Shown here piece after piece: positions 51,290 through 63,480 of a stretch of 64,000 bases of DNA. The DNA comes from Leptidea sinapis (lineage: Eukaryota > Arthropoda > Insecta > Lepidoptera > Pieridae), in NCBI RefSeq assembly GCF_905404315.1, contig NC_066288.1, forward strand, positions 3,348,001-3,412,000, given 5' to 3'. The translations under genes were made by a program, and so were the position numbers. The notes under the pieces were generated by a model. It was not told the DNA's origin, ran no database searches, and saw only the letters and a program-made list of their open reading frames with translations. The stretch's first letter is position 1. Each line of letters begins with the position of its first letter.

Positions 51290-51850
51290 TACTCCGGCAG
51301 TTCGATTCAGGCAGGCAACGTGCACACGTGCCGCGTTATCTGTCCTCCTTCGAATATTTTTATTACCTGCGTTATCGCACTATCTGCTCAGGCCACCTGG
51401 GCTAGCTATTGTTATCGCGCGCTATTGTTCGGGACTCTTTGAGTCTCGCACCTGTTACGTTCTTTCGCGGAACGTAGCTTTGTTATTATCAGTGTAAATT
51501 ACCCGGTTTTACGATCCTGTTAGTTAGCACCTGTGCTGTGTTTCGCGATTCTGCACGCTAATCGTGTGTGTTTGTGAGTTGCAGTTCGTGCCCTGTGTGT
51601 CTTCTCCGCGGGGGCCTGCACAGCGTGCATCGGGGTTCCGGCCCAGCCAGTCTACATCCAGCAAAGCTAAGTCTTAGGCTTAATTATTATTATTAATTAC
51701 TTTTAATTTTTGCATATTTTATTATTATTAATATTATTTATTAATGTGCAAGTGTACAACTTAACTATAGTTGTCCACTTAAATATTATATTCCCCCTCT
51801 GCCTGACTCGGGCAGCGGGGGTTGTCACCCGCTTAACCTAATTAATACAT

Positions 51851-53409
51851 ATGACAACCATGGCTTCACCAATGGTTCCCGACGAGGGCTTCTTCAGCGC
51901 TCTCTTAGATAGATTATTTACGGAGAAGATCGCTCCGCTAATGAAAGAAACAATCAACGAGACAGTGGATGCCGCTATTAAAGCGAAATCCAACAAATAT
52001 AACACGTCGTCTGACGTTTCGGGTTCCGACGGGGAATCCGAAATGGAATTAGGCAACATCTCCGATGTTAGTTCCGTGGCCTTGGTCAAACCGAGAAAAG
52101 TGATCACCCGATCAGCCCGCCCGCCTGTCCTTCAGGCTTACTTTGACCCCTAAGGTCCCCGCGGTCACTCCTGACCGCACGGAAGCCCCTCAGGCTTCCA
52201 GTGCTTCACCGGCCCAGCCGGAAACCGCTCTACCGTCGAGAGCGGAGAGTGTCGCGTCGGACACGGACGGCTTCACCACCGTGAGCCGTAAAAAGAAGCG
52301 CGGTCGCGAATCGCCTTCTGTCGATGGCACGCCTGCCAAGAAAGCCGCGGCCACGAATATTTCCACTCCCGCGCCCGCGCCCGCTAAAGCCCACCTACCG
52401 CCTCCGCCTCCGACCAAGCGCCTGCCCCCTATTTTTATAGGAGACCGAGGCCGCTGGTTGGTGATCAAAAATGCTGGTTGGTGTGGGTTTCCACACGTAC
52501 GCCCTGCCTGAGGAGAAGCGTCTGAGGGTCGTTATTAGGAACGTCCCGAGAGAGATAGACGAGGCCGACATTCTGTCGGACCTCAAAGAGCAGGGTTACC
52601 CTGCACACGAGGTGCACCGTATGCGCGGCACCAACAACAAACAACCATTTAACATGGTTCTCGTCGTCCTCGACCTCACGCAAGAGGGAAAGGAAATTTT
52701 TAATATAAAATCGGTTTGCTCCCTTCAGGGCATCCGGGCCGAAGCTCCTCGCAACCGCGGGGGGCCCGGTCAGTGTCACAGATGCCAGTTATACGGGCAC
52801 TCGGCACGCAACTGTGAACACACCCCGAGGTGTGTGAAGTGCCTCGGCAAACATGGAACGCCGGAGTGCCCTCGACCAGCGCAATGCGCGGAGCCCCCGG
52901 CCTGCGTCTTGTGCGGGGAGAAGGAGCACCCCGCGAGCTATCGCGGGTGTCCCAAGGCACCCAAACACAAGCGTCACCCAGGGCGCCGCCAGCCGCAAGG
53001 CAGAGCAGAGAAGGTGGAGTTCACTCCGACCTTCAAACCTGCGCCGCCTCCTAAGGTAAACGCCTGGGCGAGGTCTCCTCCGGCTGCCAAAGCTGCCACA
53101 GAGGCCACTCTCACGGCCCAAGCGCCCCTCCGGCCACCGCTAGCGTCCCGCCCGGCGGCGTCGGTCCCGCAACCGAGGCCACCGGCGCCCGCGTCCGCGT
53201 CAACAAGCAACCAAGGCGGCAGCGCCTTTGCCTTCATGTTTGAGCTTTCAGAGCTGTTCGACATTGACAAAATCACAGCCCTGGCCAGCAGGCTCGAGGC
53301 TGTCCGGGACGACCCGCCGTCGCTCCTGCAAGTTATGGCAGACAACGCCAAAATATTCCGTGCCCTCACCGATATAGGGCGAAAGTATAAAAACATTCGC
53401 GATGCCTAA
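51851..53409 (+). pseudogene. Jockey LINE ORF1, two frameshifts
   Basis: It starts MTTMASPMVPDEGFFSALLD. Frame changes are near 52140-52150 (after LQAYFDP) and near 52478. The last part holds the PRE_C2HC domain (VVIRNVPREIDEADILSDLK, KEIFNIKSVCSLQGIRAEAP) and the knuckles CHRCQLYGHSARNC, CVKCLGKHGTPEC and CVLCGEKEHPASYRGC. A Pro/Ala-rich linker and a short helix-rich tail follow. This is the usual Jockey Gag-like protein, which binds element RNA and can target chromatin. Confidence 0.85.
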
Positions 53410-56149
53410 TTACGCAAGCGGACGGGTTAAGCCACATACGCTCCGTATAGCGTATTTTAACGCCCAAGGCCTTAACTCACAACTAGACTTGGTGAAGGAA
53501 TTCGCTCAAGAACATCAATTAGACCTATTCTTAGTGCAAGAGACATTTCTAAAACCACGTATACGCGATCCGCGTATCGCTAATTATAACTTAGTCAGGA
53601 ATGATCGCATCACCCGTATGGGCGGTGCCCTCATTTATTTTAAAAGGTCTCTACACTGCATACCTATACATCCTCCGGTCCTCACTAACATCGAGGCCTC
53701 TGCCATCCGAGTCAGTATGGCGAATCACCAGCCGATCACTGTTATTTCAGCTTATCTTACGCCTAACAAACAAGTATTAGACACAGATATAGAAGCATTA
53801 CTCGGCCACGGGGCCGCAGTCATAGTGGGCGGCGATCTTAACGCCAAACACTCCAGCTGGAACAGTAGAGCCACAAATAGAAACGGAATCTTATTAGATT
53901 CGCTGACAAACACGCTGAACTTTTCAGTAATAGCACCCGACGAACCAACACGTTATCCGGATAACGTCGCGCACCGACCCGACATTCTAGACGTTGCGTT
54001 ACTTAAAAACGTTACGCTCAATGTAAATTCAATCGAGGTTTTTCACGAATTAGAGTCAGACCACCGGCCCGTCGTCCTAAATCTAGGCCCACCGGTTAAC
54101 TTTCAACCACCGACGAAAACAGTGATCGACTGGCAACGGCTGGAAAAGGATCTCGAGTCTATCAAGTCCGACGACCCTGACCTTATACCGGACGTAATCG
54201 ACTCGGTCGACACGGCTCACAGTGCTATCTCTCATGTGACGTCACATATACAGAATAGGATCAAGGCCTGCTCCAGGCAGGTTCCGACGATGCAACCGCA
54301 TCGCCTAAACCTGCCTCCAGAGGTCAGGAACTTACTCACACAGCAGCACAGAGCCACTAGACTTTACGACAGGTATCCGTCGGTCGAGAATAGCCGCCAC
54401 CTCCGCTACCTACAGCGGGTGGTACGGGAACGTATCGCGGAACTCCGCAGCGAACGTTGGGACCGCTTGCTCGGCAACCTTAAGCCATCACATGTGGCTT
54501 TCTGGAAGCTGCCTCGCGCGTTCAAACAGGAGCCGCCCACTGTCATGCCTCCTTTGGACAGACCGGGACTGCAGCCGGCGCTCGATGACGATGAGAAGGC
54601 TGAATGCCTCGCCGATAGCCTCGAGAGTCAGTGCTCTCCAAATGCAGCAGCCGACCCGACACACGTTGACGAAGTTGATCGTGAAGTTGAACGTCGCTCC
54701 GCCTTGAGCCCTTCAGGCGATGTAATAGAACCCACATCTTACGAAGAGGTGAAGCTTATCATTAAGGAGCTTCACTCCAAGAAGGCCCCGAAGCTATAGG
54801 CCTATTAGCTTAATTAACTCGATCGGGAAACTTTACGAAAGATTAATTCTCGCGCGTCTTAATCATTACATCGCGGAGCTCAACCTGATACCCGACATAC
54901 AGTTCTGATTCAGAAGCGCTCACTCGTGTCCCCAGCAGGCTCACCGACTCACCGAGTACATTCTCGTACGGCGTCAACTTCACGCTACCACGGCAGCCGT
55001 GTTTTTCGATGTCGCGAAGGCATTCGACAAGGTATGGCACAACGGCTTAGTATTCAAGCTGTATCAACTGGGAGTGCCAGACAGGCGCGTGCGCATCATA
55101 CGAGCCTACCTTACTGATCGCTCCTTCCGATAACGAGTAGAGGGCACCCTATCCTCACCCAGACCCATCAGGTCTGGCGTGCCACAGTGTTCAGTCCTCT
55201 CTCCCACTCTTTTCTCGCTCTTCACGAGCGACATTCCCAAGTTTCCGAGTGTCCAGCTCGCTCAGTACGCTGACGATACGGCACTCTACTTTGGCTCCGC
55301 TCTATTGAACCGCTCAACCTTGAGCAGGACCATTAAAGTGCTTCAAGCCGCCGTCGATGAACTAGGCAACTGGTTCAGAAAATGGCGGGTGGAAGTGAAC
55401 CCCAACAAGAGTGCAGCGGTACTCTTCGGTAACGCGAATAGCATCCGCGCTAAAAAACGACCGACCGACGTCATTAAATTGTATGAAACACATGGGTGTT
55501 TACACGGTATGGACCGTGGATGAAGGATTACAAATACTTAGGAGTCACGTTCAACAGCAATATGAACTTCAAGAAACATATTGATACGGTATGCACTAGA
55601 GCCCGATTTGTCCTCAGTCGCCTTTATCCACTTGTGTGTGGGCGAAGCAAACTTCCGCTCAAACACAAAGTGACGCTGTACAAAACCATCGTACGGCCCA
55701 TACTGTCATACGCAAGCGTCGTTTTCGCGCACACCCGACCGAGCTACTTACGTCGTTTGCAAGTAGTTCAAAATAAATTCACGCACATGGCAACCGGAGC
55801 CCCGTGGTTCATCCGAAACGTTGACCTTCACCGCGACCTAGAGCTTCCGACGATAGCTCAACACTTTAAAGAGATCTCGCGACGCTTCTTTGACAAGGCG
55901 CCTAACCATCCCAACATCTTGGTTAGGAAGGCATGCGGGTACACTCCCCTTCACCATAGTCTCAACCCAATAAGACGTCCCAGACACGTAACGGTAGACC
56001 CGGATGATGACATCACCATCGCGAACGCGACACCCACACAAACACCGACACAGACACGCAAACACCGCCTTCGCAAGCGTAGGCGCGGTCAACCACCGCA
56101 AACCACTGGCACTCGTCGCTCTGACGATGGCCAGCGGCCCGCACCCTAG
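53402..56149 (+). pseudogene. Jockey LINE ORF2 (endonuclease and RT), broken
   Basis: Endonuclease is complete at 53432-54110: YFNAQGLN, LVQETFLKP, VGGDLNAKHSSWNSR and ELESDHRPVV. Near 54795 a deletion joins SKKAP directly to YRPISLINSIGKLYER, losing roughly 50 residues before RT motif 1. A TGA replaces the Gly of QFGFR, and motif A FFDVAKAFDKVW is intact. A TAA follows DRSFR, PQCSVLSP replaces the usual PQGSVLSP, and YADD is intact in QLAQYADDTALYFG. A frame shift near 55500 leads into the thumb (YLGVTFNSNMNFKKHIDTVC). It ends with a basic, Arg-rich tail. The usual size is about 900 aa. Confidence 0.87.
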
Positions 56150-56800
56150 ATACACCACACATTGTTTTGATACCCGACGAGACGTTAGTCCTCGTCCTGT
56201 AATCGCTTCACTACACTCGCTCACACACGGACTGACTGATGGACTGACATACACCACTTACACAATCACAAACACACTCCACAAACAGACACAAACACAA
56301 ACATACATGCACACAAACATTTACACTACGTACATACATACAAACACACATACATACAATCATAAACATATACATACACACTTACATACATTACACAAAA
56401 CATCACCACACTCGCCGGCGAGTGTGTTCTTATCACCTTTTCATCTTTCATCTTCATTTTTATTCTCTCTCCTTCCCACAAGCACACAGCCGGTCTGAGG
56501 TTCGAGTCTCCTTAGGAGACGCCCCGCGACTGTTGTTGCGTAGTCTTTGCGGCCTCCACGGCCCACGTCCTACTTCGCTGTGAAAGCCAGGGCTGCTAAC
56601 AGCACAGAGGAGGTTTTAGTCGGTATGGGGTGTCCGCTTACGCGGACACTCGAGTCCGACATATTACGCCCCGGAACGGGGGAATGCGTAACCGTAAAGC
56701 TATACTCCGGATTGGCCAACCAACGCCCCTCACCTCCAGCCTTTCCCCAAAGAGTGCGATAGGGACAAATGCAGCTCAGACCAATTTTACCTACAAAATT

Positions 56801-58290
56801 TTGACTAAATAGAGGTTTCGTACTCCCCTATTTTCTTCTAGAATATTGACCCTACCAAAAAAATTTTATTTACAATATTTTCAGGAAAAATGAGTCTATG
56901 TTCGTACGTTTTCCTTTTTTCTTAAAAACCTTTCAAAATTGTTACGTATTCGTCTGAACAGGGCGGTATAAAAATGGCATTTTCTTAGATATTTGAAGGG
57001 TCATATTTTCTTATGTCGGTAGTTTAATAAAAAAAACAAAACGTACAGACATAGCTTTAGAATATCTAGATTTTTTGACAAAAAATATCCTCTCTAGAAG
57101 CATTATCCAGGGAGAAAAAAAGGGGAATACGTTTGTATGGAATAACGCTGCCAGCGTCCCCTCTTAACAATGAAGTCACTCAAGTCAAAATTCTGAAGAT
57201 GATATAACTTTAAACTAATAAGTGGGTGCTTGGAGCCTCCTACGATGTGCTTACTATGTTGTGAATGTGTAGTAGAGATATATTATAACCTGTGCTCAGA
57301 TTCAAACCTAAATATACATGTCAGGAAATAGTAAGAGTTTATTTTATACTGCCAATGTGCACTTTGAAACCACGAAGAATGGAGACGTACATTAATTTAA
57401 TATGTTTAATCAATATCTTTTTCAAATGAACATCCATAGGAACCACAAAAAATATCTTCTCCTTTTTTTGTGGCTGTGCTTTTACGTTTCGACACAGCAC
57501 ATGACTTTCTCATATTTAGATTAAACATTATTTGCGTAATTTCCTAGTGACCATGACCAGAGCTCGCAAAGTACTGCTCGAATATACGTACTATCACACG
57601 TAGCGAGCACCGGCCGGTCGAAACTCGTGCAGTTCATGTATTCGATTGGAAAATAATTGAAGTATCGAAATAATTTTGACACACTTTTTTTTATAATCTA
57701 TAGAGAATTCGAAAAGCTATGAATCAAAATGAGTGATTATTATTTATCACAAAACATAATCTTATTTGTGTTAAAAAATCACAAAATCGACACAATGTAT
57801 TTACTACTTGGCTTGCGTGAGATAAATGCTTTGAGCTTGGGGCTTTCAAATGAAACAAATTATAATTAAGATTTATTTTTTAATGAGTTTACTTCCCAAA
57901 AAGTTCGAAAAAAAAAACTTTTATTTTTGATTAAGATGTAGTAAGTTAAGATAGGCTAGTAGGTACTTCCAGTGTTCTGGTGTAAACTACATCAAGATTT
58001 TTTTCTCCATAAACCTAACGGGGGTTTTCTTGTTGTCGTGAAGATATTAAAAGATGCTACATATTCTATTTTGGTTTCAGCTGATGGTCTGGTTACCAAT
58101 GCTCTAAATAAATAAAACTTAAAGCTGTCCAGTGTCAACTGTCAAATGGTATTTGTTTATACTTTGTGTATGTTACGCATTAAGCTGTTTCTTAAAAAAT
58201 ATTATTTGATTAATATTAAAAGCATTGTTTTTATGCAAGTGATGTTATAAGAATCACTGTTGACAAACTCATATTTTCTCAAACATCATA
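56801..58290. other. no gene seen; upstream region of the 58.4 kb gene
   Basis: AT-rich DNA with no recognisable coding region. Any promoter or noncoding 5' exon of the gene at 58411 would be expected here. Confidence 0.4.
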
Positions 58291-58410
58291 GTGATTTACT
58301 TTATTATTCTTTATGAGAAAGCCAAATTTCGGCAAAATAACAAACCAACTACATATTTGTTTCTCAAATTTTTATTTTATTTATTTCAAGATTTACCAAT
58401 TACCGCTATA

Positions 58411-60192
58411 ATGGAATATGTATTATCATCAGAGGAGAGTTCAGATGCTGATTTGTTGAATTTGCGTCATCAGTTGACCGGTAAATATGTTTACTTGTTT
58501 CTTAGCACTTAGGTCAAATTAAGTTAAAAATCGTGACTACATTTATTAGATCTGATTATCATTTTTAAGAATATGGTTTGGATGAAGAGAACTTAAGCAA
58601 AGAAGAAATGTCAGATTTACTTAAAGTATTGAAAGTTTCTAAACATACTGCTGAAGAAGAGGAACAACAAAAGGTACACTTTTATTTTAACTTAATTTCA
58701 GCACTGAAGGAGTGATACAAAGTTTAATTACTCCGGCCTGTTCAAAAGTATATAGAATTTATTTTCGTACTGTTATTTTTGGAAACTATTTGTATGCCTA
58801 ATTATTTATTATATAGATCTTCCTAATTTTGATTAAATTCTACCGGTAATAGTTATTTCAAATAAACGAATTAATTGGATAGTAAGTCATACGGGAATTT
58901 CATAGCAATACGTTAAAAAGCCTGTTGTCTTAAACAGGCAAAGTTTTCAATTTAAGGCCGGCCTTTAAGGAAGGTTTACATGCTTTTTAATTTTGAAAAC
59001 AATGGCAACAATAATTTTTATATATAAAGGAGAATGACCAGCATTGTATGGAGCTTGGGCCACATACAAATATTTTTGTGTCTCAATAAATGTTAGCATA
59101 AAATAATGCTTGATTATAATTCTATTTTCATTATGGTTTGAATCCTAGATTCAGAGAAAAACAATTTTAAAGAAGGTTAGTTTATTAATAAGGAAACACT
59201 AGTTTGCATGAACTTTACTGCCTATGGTGGGTACCTTCCTATTTAACCATTAACCAAATTAAAATTAGAGAACACACACGATAACATTTTAGCATATAAG
59301 GAGAAAATATAAATAGTACATATCTCAAATCAACGTAAATAAAACACACGACAATTTTCACAAATTATGTAGATTTGAAAGAGTGACATCTCAAGTCAAT
59401 TTCCTAATATGCAAATATTGGGGTTGAGCAGGTTTTCAACTGTAAATTGATCCTGTAGAATGTAGATGAAGCCACCACCTGAGAGTTGAACAAAGACATA
59501 AATCAAGTTTTATGAACTTCGTCACATGAACTTTGGCTCAATGGAAGAGCATTTGCGGCGAGAGGTCGCGGGTTTGAGTTCTGCATTGTTCATAAATTTA
59601 ATTTGTGTAATTAATCCCAGGAGTGAGAATTATCACTTTAAAAAAAATAACAAATTGTTTATAATTTATATTTCTTAAAATTTTACAGGCACTTGATAGT
59701 GGTAGCACATCAGCAAGAGGTAGTATGAAACGAAGGTATGTAAACGTTACTGATAGACGCTTGCCATGGAGCCTTTTCCCCGAAACAACATCATCAGCAG
59801 AAAAGGCAAAATTACTAGCAGTATACATAAAAGTTATGTCTATAAATAGCTACCGACAGGCCAGGCAATCATTCAATCTAGCAGCTTGGCCACCACCACT
59901 GGAAATATTACAAGAAACAAGTGTTCAACCGCGGAGGTCAACAAGAAGTGGACGGTCAGTTCCTATATATGCCGGTTGTGATGATGATTCTAGTGATGTT
60001 GATTTTGCTGTGGCAAAAAAAAAGAAGAGAAAATTATCCAGCAGTGAACCAAATGAAACAGCCACAACAAGTAAAGGATTGAGTTTAAAAAGGAAAACAA
60101 AGGATGAAAATTTAAGACCAGTTAAGGAAATAAAATTAAATGATTCGGAAGACCAAAACAAAATTGATCTGTATTCACTAATTGAAGACTGA
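58411..60192 (+). CDS. conserved-looking nuclear-type protein, function unknown (225 aa, 3 exons)
   Basis: Exons 58411-58480, 58570-58673 and 59689-60192, with GT-AG borders and phases 1 and 0; total 678 nt. A splice acceptor TTTCAAG sits 20 bp before the ATG, so there is probably a noncoding first exon. The protein starts MEYVLSSEESSDADLLNLRH (acidic), then a short helical region (EYGLDEENLSKEEMSDLLKV), then a denser segment (RRYVNVTDRRLPWSLFPETT, KLLAVYIKVMSINSYRQARQ). The tail is low-complexity with a basic nuclear-signal-like KKKKRK at 168-173. No domain was recognised. AATAAA at 60297-60302 would be its poly(A) signal. It is not transposon-like, and intron 2 carries a SINE. A host gene is the best reading; the start could be further upstream. 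Confidence 0.75.
59370..59665 (+). repeat. SINE family 2 with tRNA-like segment, in intron 2
   Basis: Body (CAAGTCAATTTCCTAATATG, GAGAGTTGAACAAAGACATA), then a tRNA-like part (GAACTTTGGCTCAATGGAAG, TCGCGGGTTTGAGTTCTGCA), then the beginning of the body again (GGAGTGAGAATTATCACTTT). It ends 23 bp before exon 3 of the 225-aa gene. Confidence 0.78.
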
Positions 60193-60296
60193 TTAAAGTT
60201 ATGCATAGATTAAGTTTTATAATAATTTTCTAAGCTATCAAAAAGAACATCTTTTTTGTTCAGAAAGGGTGAGATAGCAAAAGCCTGTAAATGACA

Positions 60297-60302
60297 AATA
60301 AA
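60297..60302 (+). promoter_or_regulatory. poly(A) signal of the 225-aa gene
   Basis: AATAAA 105 nt past the stop codon, followed by a second AATAAA-like hexamer. The position is normal for an insect 3' UTR. Confidence 0.5.
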
Positions 60303-63044
60303 AATAAATCACCTTATTTAAAACAGAGAAACTAAAGATGGTATGAATCACCACTATATCATCAAACTCACCCTCCCTATATGGTTGGTATTTTTACGTT
60401 AAGGTGAGAGTTAATCAATAATTCCAATAACAAAGTACTATTGTACCACGGATTAATAAAATTGATCTTATTCAAATTACAAAACATTTTGTAACCAATG
60501 CATTTTTAAAATAATCATTAACATATATCTTGAAACATCAAAAAATTTTAAATCTATGGGGAAAAGAAATTGGCATTTTTTTTATACATTTCCTTGTGTC
60601 ATTAAAAACTAGTGTATTAACATGTTACCTATAAAATGACATCAAATCTCTTATTCTAAGTATTCTGAACTTGTTGTTGTTTATTACACATAAAATAACC
60701 AATAATTATTTTAAACATTTACTCACAATATATTTATAAAAGTTGTTCGAAATGGCTCCATTGTATTTTGTTGCACATCTTAAAAATCTTTATCCAATCT
60801 GAGCAGCGGATCATTACTGTATCAGCTGTTATTGCATTGCAGTGATGATTGTACAAGACCTCATCCCATGTCACTTATACTTTAAATATATCGAAAAACC
60901 ATATTGAATTCCGTGCTTTCACATCCAATTCACAGTGATCAAATTCCATTTTCGATATTCTATGACAGCCTTTAGTGCGGCATTCCCGTTGCATAATTCA
61001 TAAAACCCTCATACCCTCTCTTGATTTTATTAAAGTCTAGTCTAATAAGGAGTTCACTATCAGATTAATTCAAACTCAGTAACACCGGGACACTTTTCGC
61101 AATGGTTGTAGTTACTGAAGTTTTTGTACTTGAAAAATTGAATAAATAAAACATAAAATAGTGGAATAAATAGGTACTACTAATGCAACAATTCCTTTAT
61201 TCTGCCACTAAATGCCTACAACTCTCTGACGACCTCTAGTCGGTAAAAATATGCAAGGGTTGTCACAAAAACTTATTACAAGATATTTATGTGGTACACA
61301 TAATTATAGTAAAAATTGGCTAGTTAATTGGTAAACATTTATCCAAGTAAATTCCAGAATCGTGTTGTGGCATGAGAACTCCAAACAAGTCCAACAGATG
61401 TCGTGTACGTGACGTGTCTAAATAAGGAACGCAATGGAACGAACCGGTATGACCGTAACGGTGCGGGCGATGGGGGGACAAAAGGACGCCGCTCTCCTAC
61501 ACACCCCTTATCGTTGCTCCGTCTAATGACCATGAAATAATAACATCTTTAAATTTTCAATGGCATGAGGAAATGTACTTAAAACACTTTATTTTAGGAA
61601 GTATTATTGCTTACTTAGTTATTAAACTTTTGTACATGGACTAAATGGAGGGAGGTGTGATAGAAGGGTGAAGTATTCGATTAATATGCCTGAGAAATAT
61701 TCTGTAAAATATTCATGCCTGAGTCTAATGTATAAGTCATGCCTAGACACAATTATCTCTGCATGTGTTTTAATCCTTTAAAAAAGTCTTTATTTAAATG
61801 TGTAACACTCGCGCTAATCAAAGAAAATACTATTATCTATCTATCATTCAGTATTTCATTCATATTATTTTGAACTATAATCTCAAGGGCATATTGTAAC
61901 AATATAAAAATAGTTTTAGTACTTTTATTTCCATGTAGATATTATGAACAACCAAGTCATAGAAAACTATTGTTCAGTTTAGCCGCACAGCATTTGACTC
62001 TGCATCATGGCAGGGTGAATGTATTTCAAATAGGTTATATTACAAATGATGAGATTCCAAAAAGTTTTAATATGGAGTGGTGCTTGTTTTAAATATCAGG
62101 CGAATAATATTTCTGATCTGACACACAATATAATATGTTATTTTTGTTTTAAATTAGAGATTCTCTTTTATAATGTTAAAATAAAACATAGTTTTACTTT
62201 TATTTTCTATTTTTTTTACATAATTTTGTGTACATAATTAATAAATTATGTATAACATTTTTGTACACAAGATTTTTAAATTTAAATTAAGTATGTTTAA
62301 AATTAAAATATTAGGCAAGGGCTTCAGAAATATTTCAAAGTACATAATACTTAAATTATTTCCAAGCCATATAGATGTTATAATTTTTAAAATAATAAAG
62401 TAGGTATATTCATTCCTGTTATACTGTAACTAGACTAGTCATTAATGAAAAAGGAATTATACTGATTATATTTAATGGGAGAGTAAATCCCTTTTTCATA
62501 AATTTATTTGTTTTATTGCTGGCAATATTATTTGAAATAATGATTTCGCCTAAATATTATAAAACGCTTTGCAGTTTGTGTAAGTCTTAATAAGATTAAA
62601 GATCACAAAATATATTAATCTACAGTCTGTCATAGCGTTATTTATTATGCCATTAAAAACTTAAAAAAATAGAAGCTTTTTATTTTTACCACATTCCATA
62701 GGCTGTCGTTATTTATAATTATTGTACTTATAAAAATGAAAAAGCTATAATAAAAAGAAACAATTCAATGACTCGTATTATATTAATATATAATATAACA
62801 CCTCATTGAATTCGCGCTCTTTATTACGAATAAATACAAAAATGTACCATGTAATAATCTCATAGCATAAAAATAATTATTATACCAAAAATAAGAAACT
62901 CCGCCCTATTTTGCGACCTACAACTGTGATTTAACGGTTAATCCCCTGGCGTCATACACTTGAATACATTGACACTAGTAAAGTGAGTAAAGTTATCCAA
63001 CTCCAGTGCAACTAAAGCTGGCTCTGCATTTCAGTTTGAACATG
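60303..63044. other. AT-rich DNA, no gene seen
   Basis: No recognisable coding region. A GC-richer patch at 61370-61510 has no identifiable feature. 61800-61834 repeats the 10433 segment (TGTGTAACACTCGCG). Confidence 0.5.
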
Positions 63045-63480
63045 TGATTATGATGCAACAGCTTTTTTCTATGACCTTTCTAAGGATTTTGATTGCGTAG
63101 ATTTTAGTACCCTTTTATATAAACTTAAGTCTTATGGTCTTTGCAACAACTCTTTAAAATTAATGACTTCTTATTTAAAGAGTTGTAAACAGTTTGTAGA
63201 CATTTGCGGTATACAATCCAAAGGCTCCGATGTAGAGGAGAGGCGTGCCTCAGGGTTTGTCCTTGGCCCAATTCTCTTTTTAGTCTATATTAACGATCTT
63301 CCATTTATGGTAGAGAAACTCGCGGATATAAGTAATTTTATTTGATGAGGACACATCACTTTTATTCAAAATTAAACGGAAAGACAATAGGTGGAGAGCG
63401 AAATGCTTAATGACACTATGTTAAAAGTATTAAATTGGTTCACGAAGCTATTGATTGAACTGATTAGCTGGCTACTCGTC
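63045..63480 (+). pseudogene. LINE reverse transcriptase remnant (palm)
   Basis: The plus strand reads YDATAFFYDLSKDFDCVDFS (motif A region), TLLYKLKSYGLCNNSLKLMT, then ASGFVLGPILFLVYINDLPF (motif B'). After a frame change at about 63345 comes DEDTSLLFKIKRK (motif C altered from YADD) and NDTMLKVLNWFTKLL. It is a CR1/Daphne-like RT. No endonuclease or 3' UTR was identified around it. Confidence 0.75.

Larger units (their letters stand above)
51290..56800 (+). mobile_element. Jockey-clade LINE, near full length but broken
   Basis: A sharp rise in GC marks it. There is a 5' UTR of about 550 bp, ORF1 with PRE_C2HC and zinc knuckles, ORF2 with endonuclease and RT but no RNase H, and a 3' UTR with an ACAC-rich stretch and a hairpin (GTCCGCTTACGCGGAC). 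ORF1 and ORF2 overlap by ATGCCTAA (53402-53409). The architecture is that of the Jockey clade. Two frame breaks in ORF1, and a deletion, two stops and a shift in ORF2, show it is dead. Both ends are approximate; no target duplication was found. Confidence 0.85.

Noticed and set aside
52190..53396. Minus-strand frames across the Jockey ORF1
   Set aside because: They are shadows of the GC-rich coding strand, without motifs.
56004..56498. 164-codon Thr/His-rich frame after the Jockey ORF2
   Set aside because: It is translated ACAC/CATA low-complexity 3' UTR in a shifted frame; not a gene.
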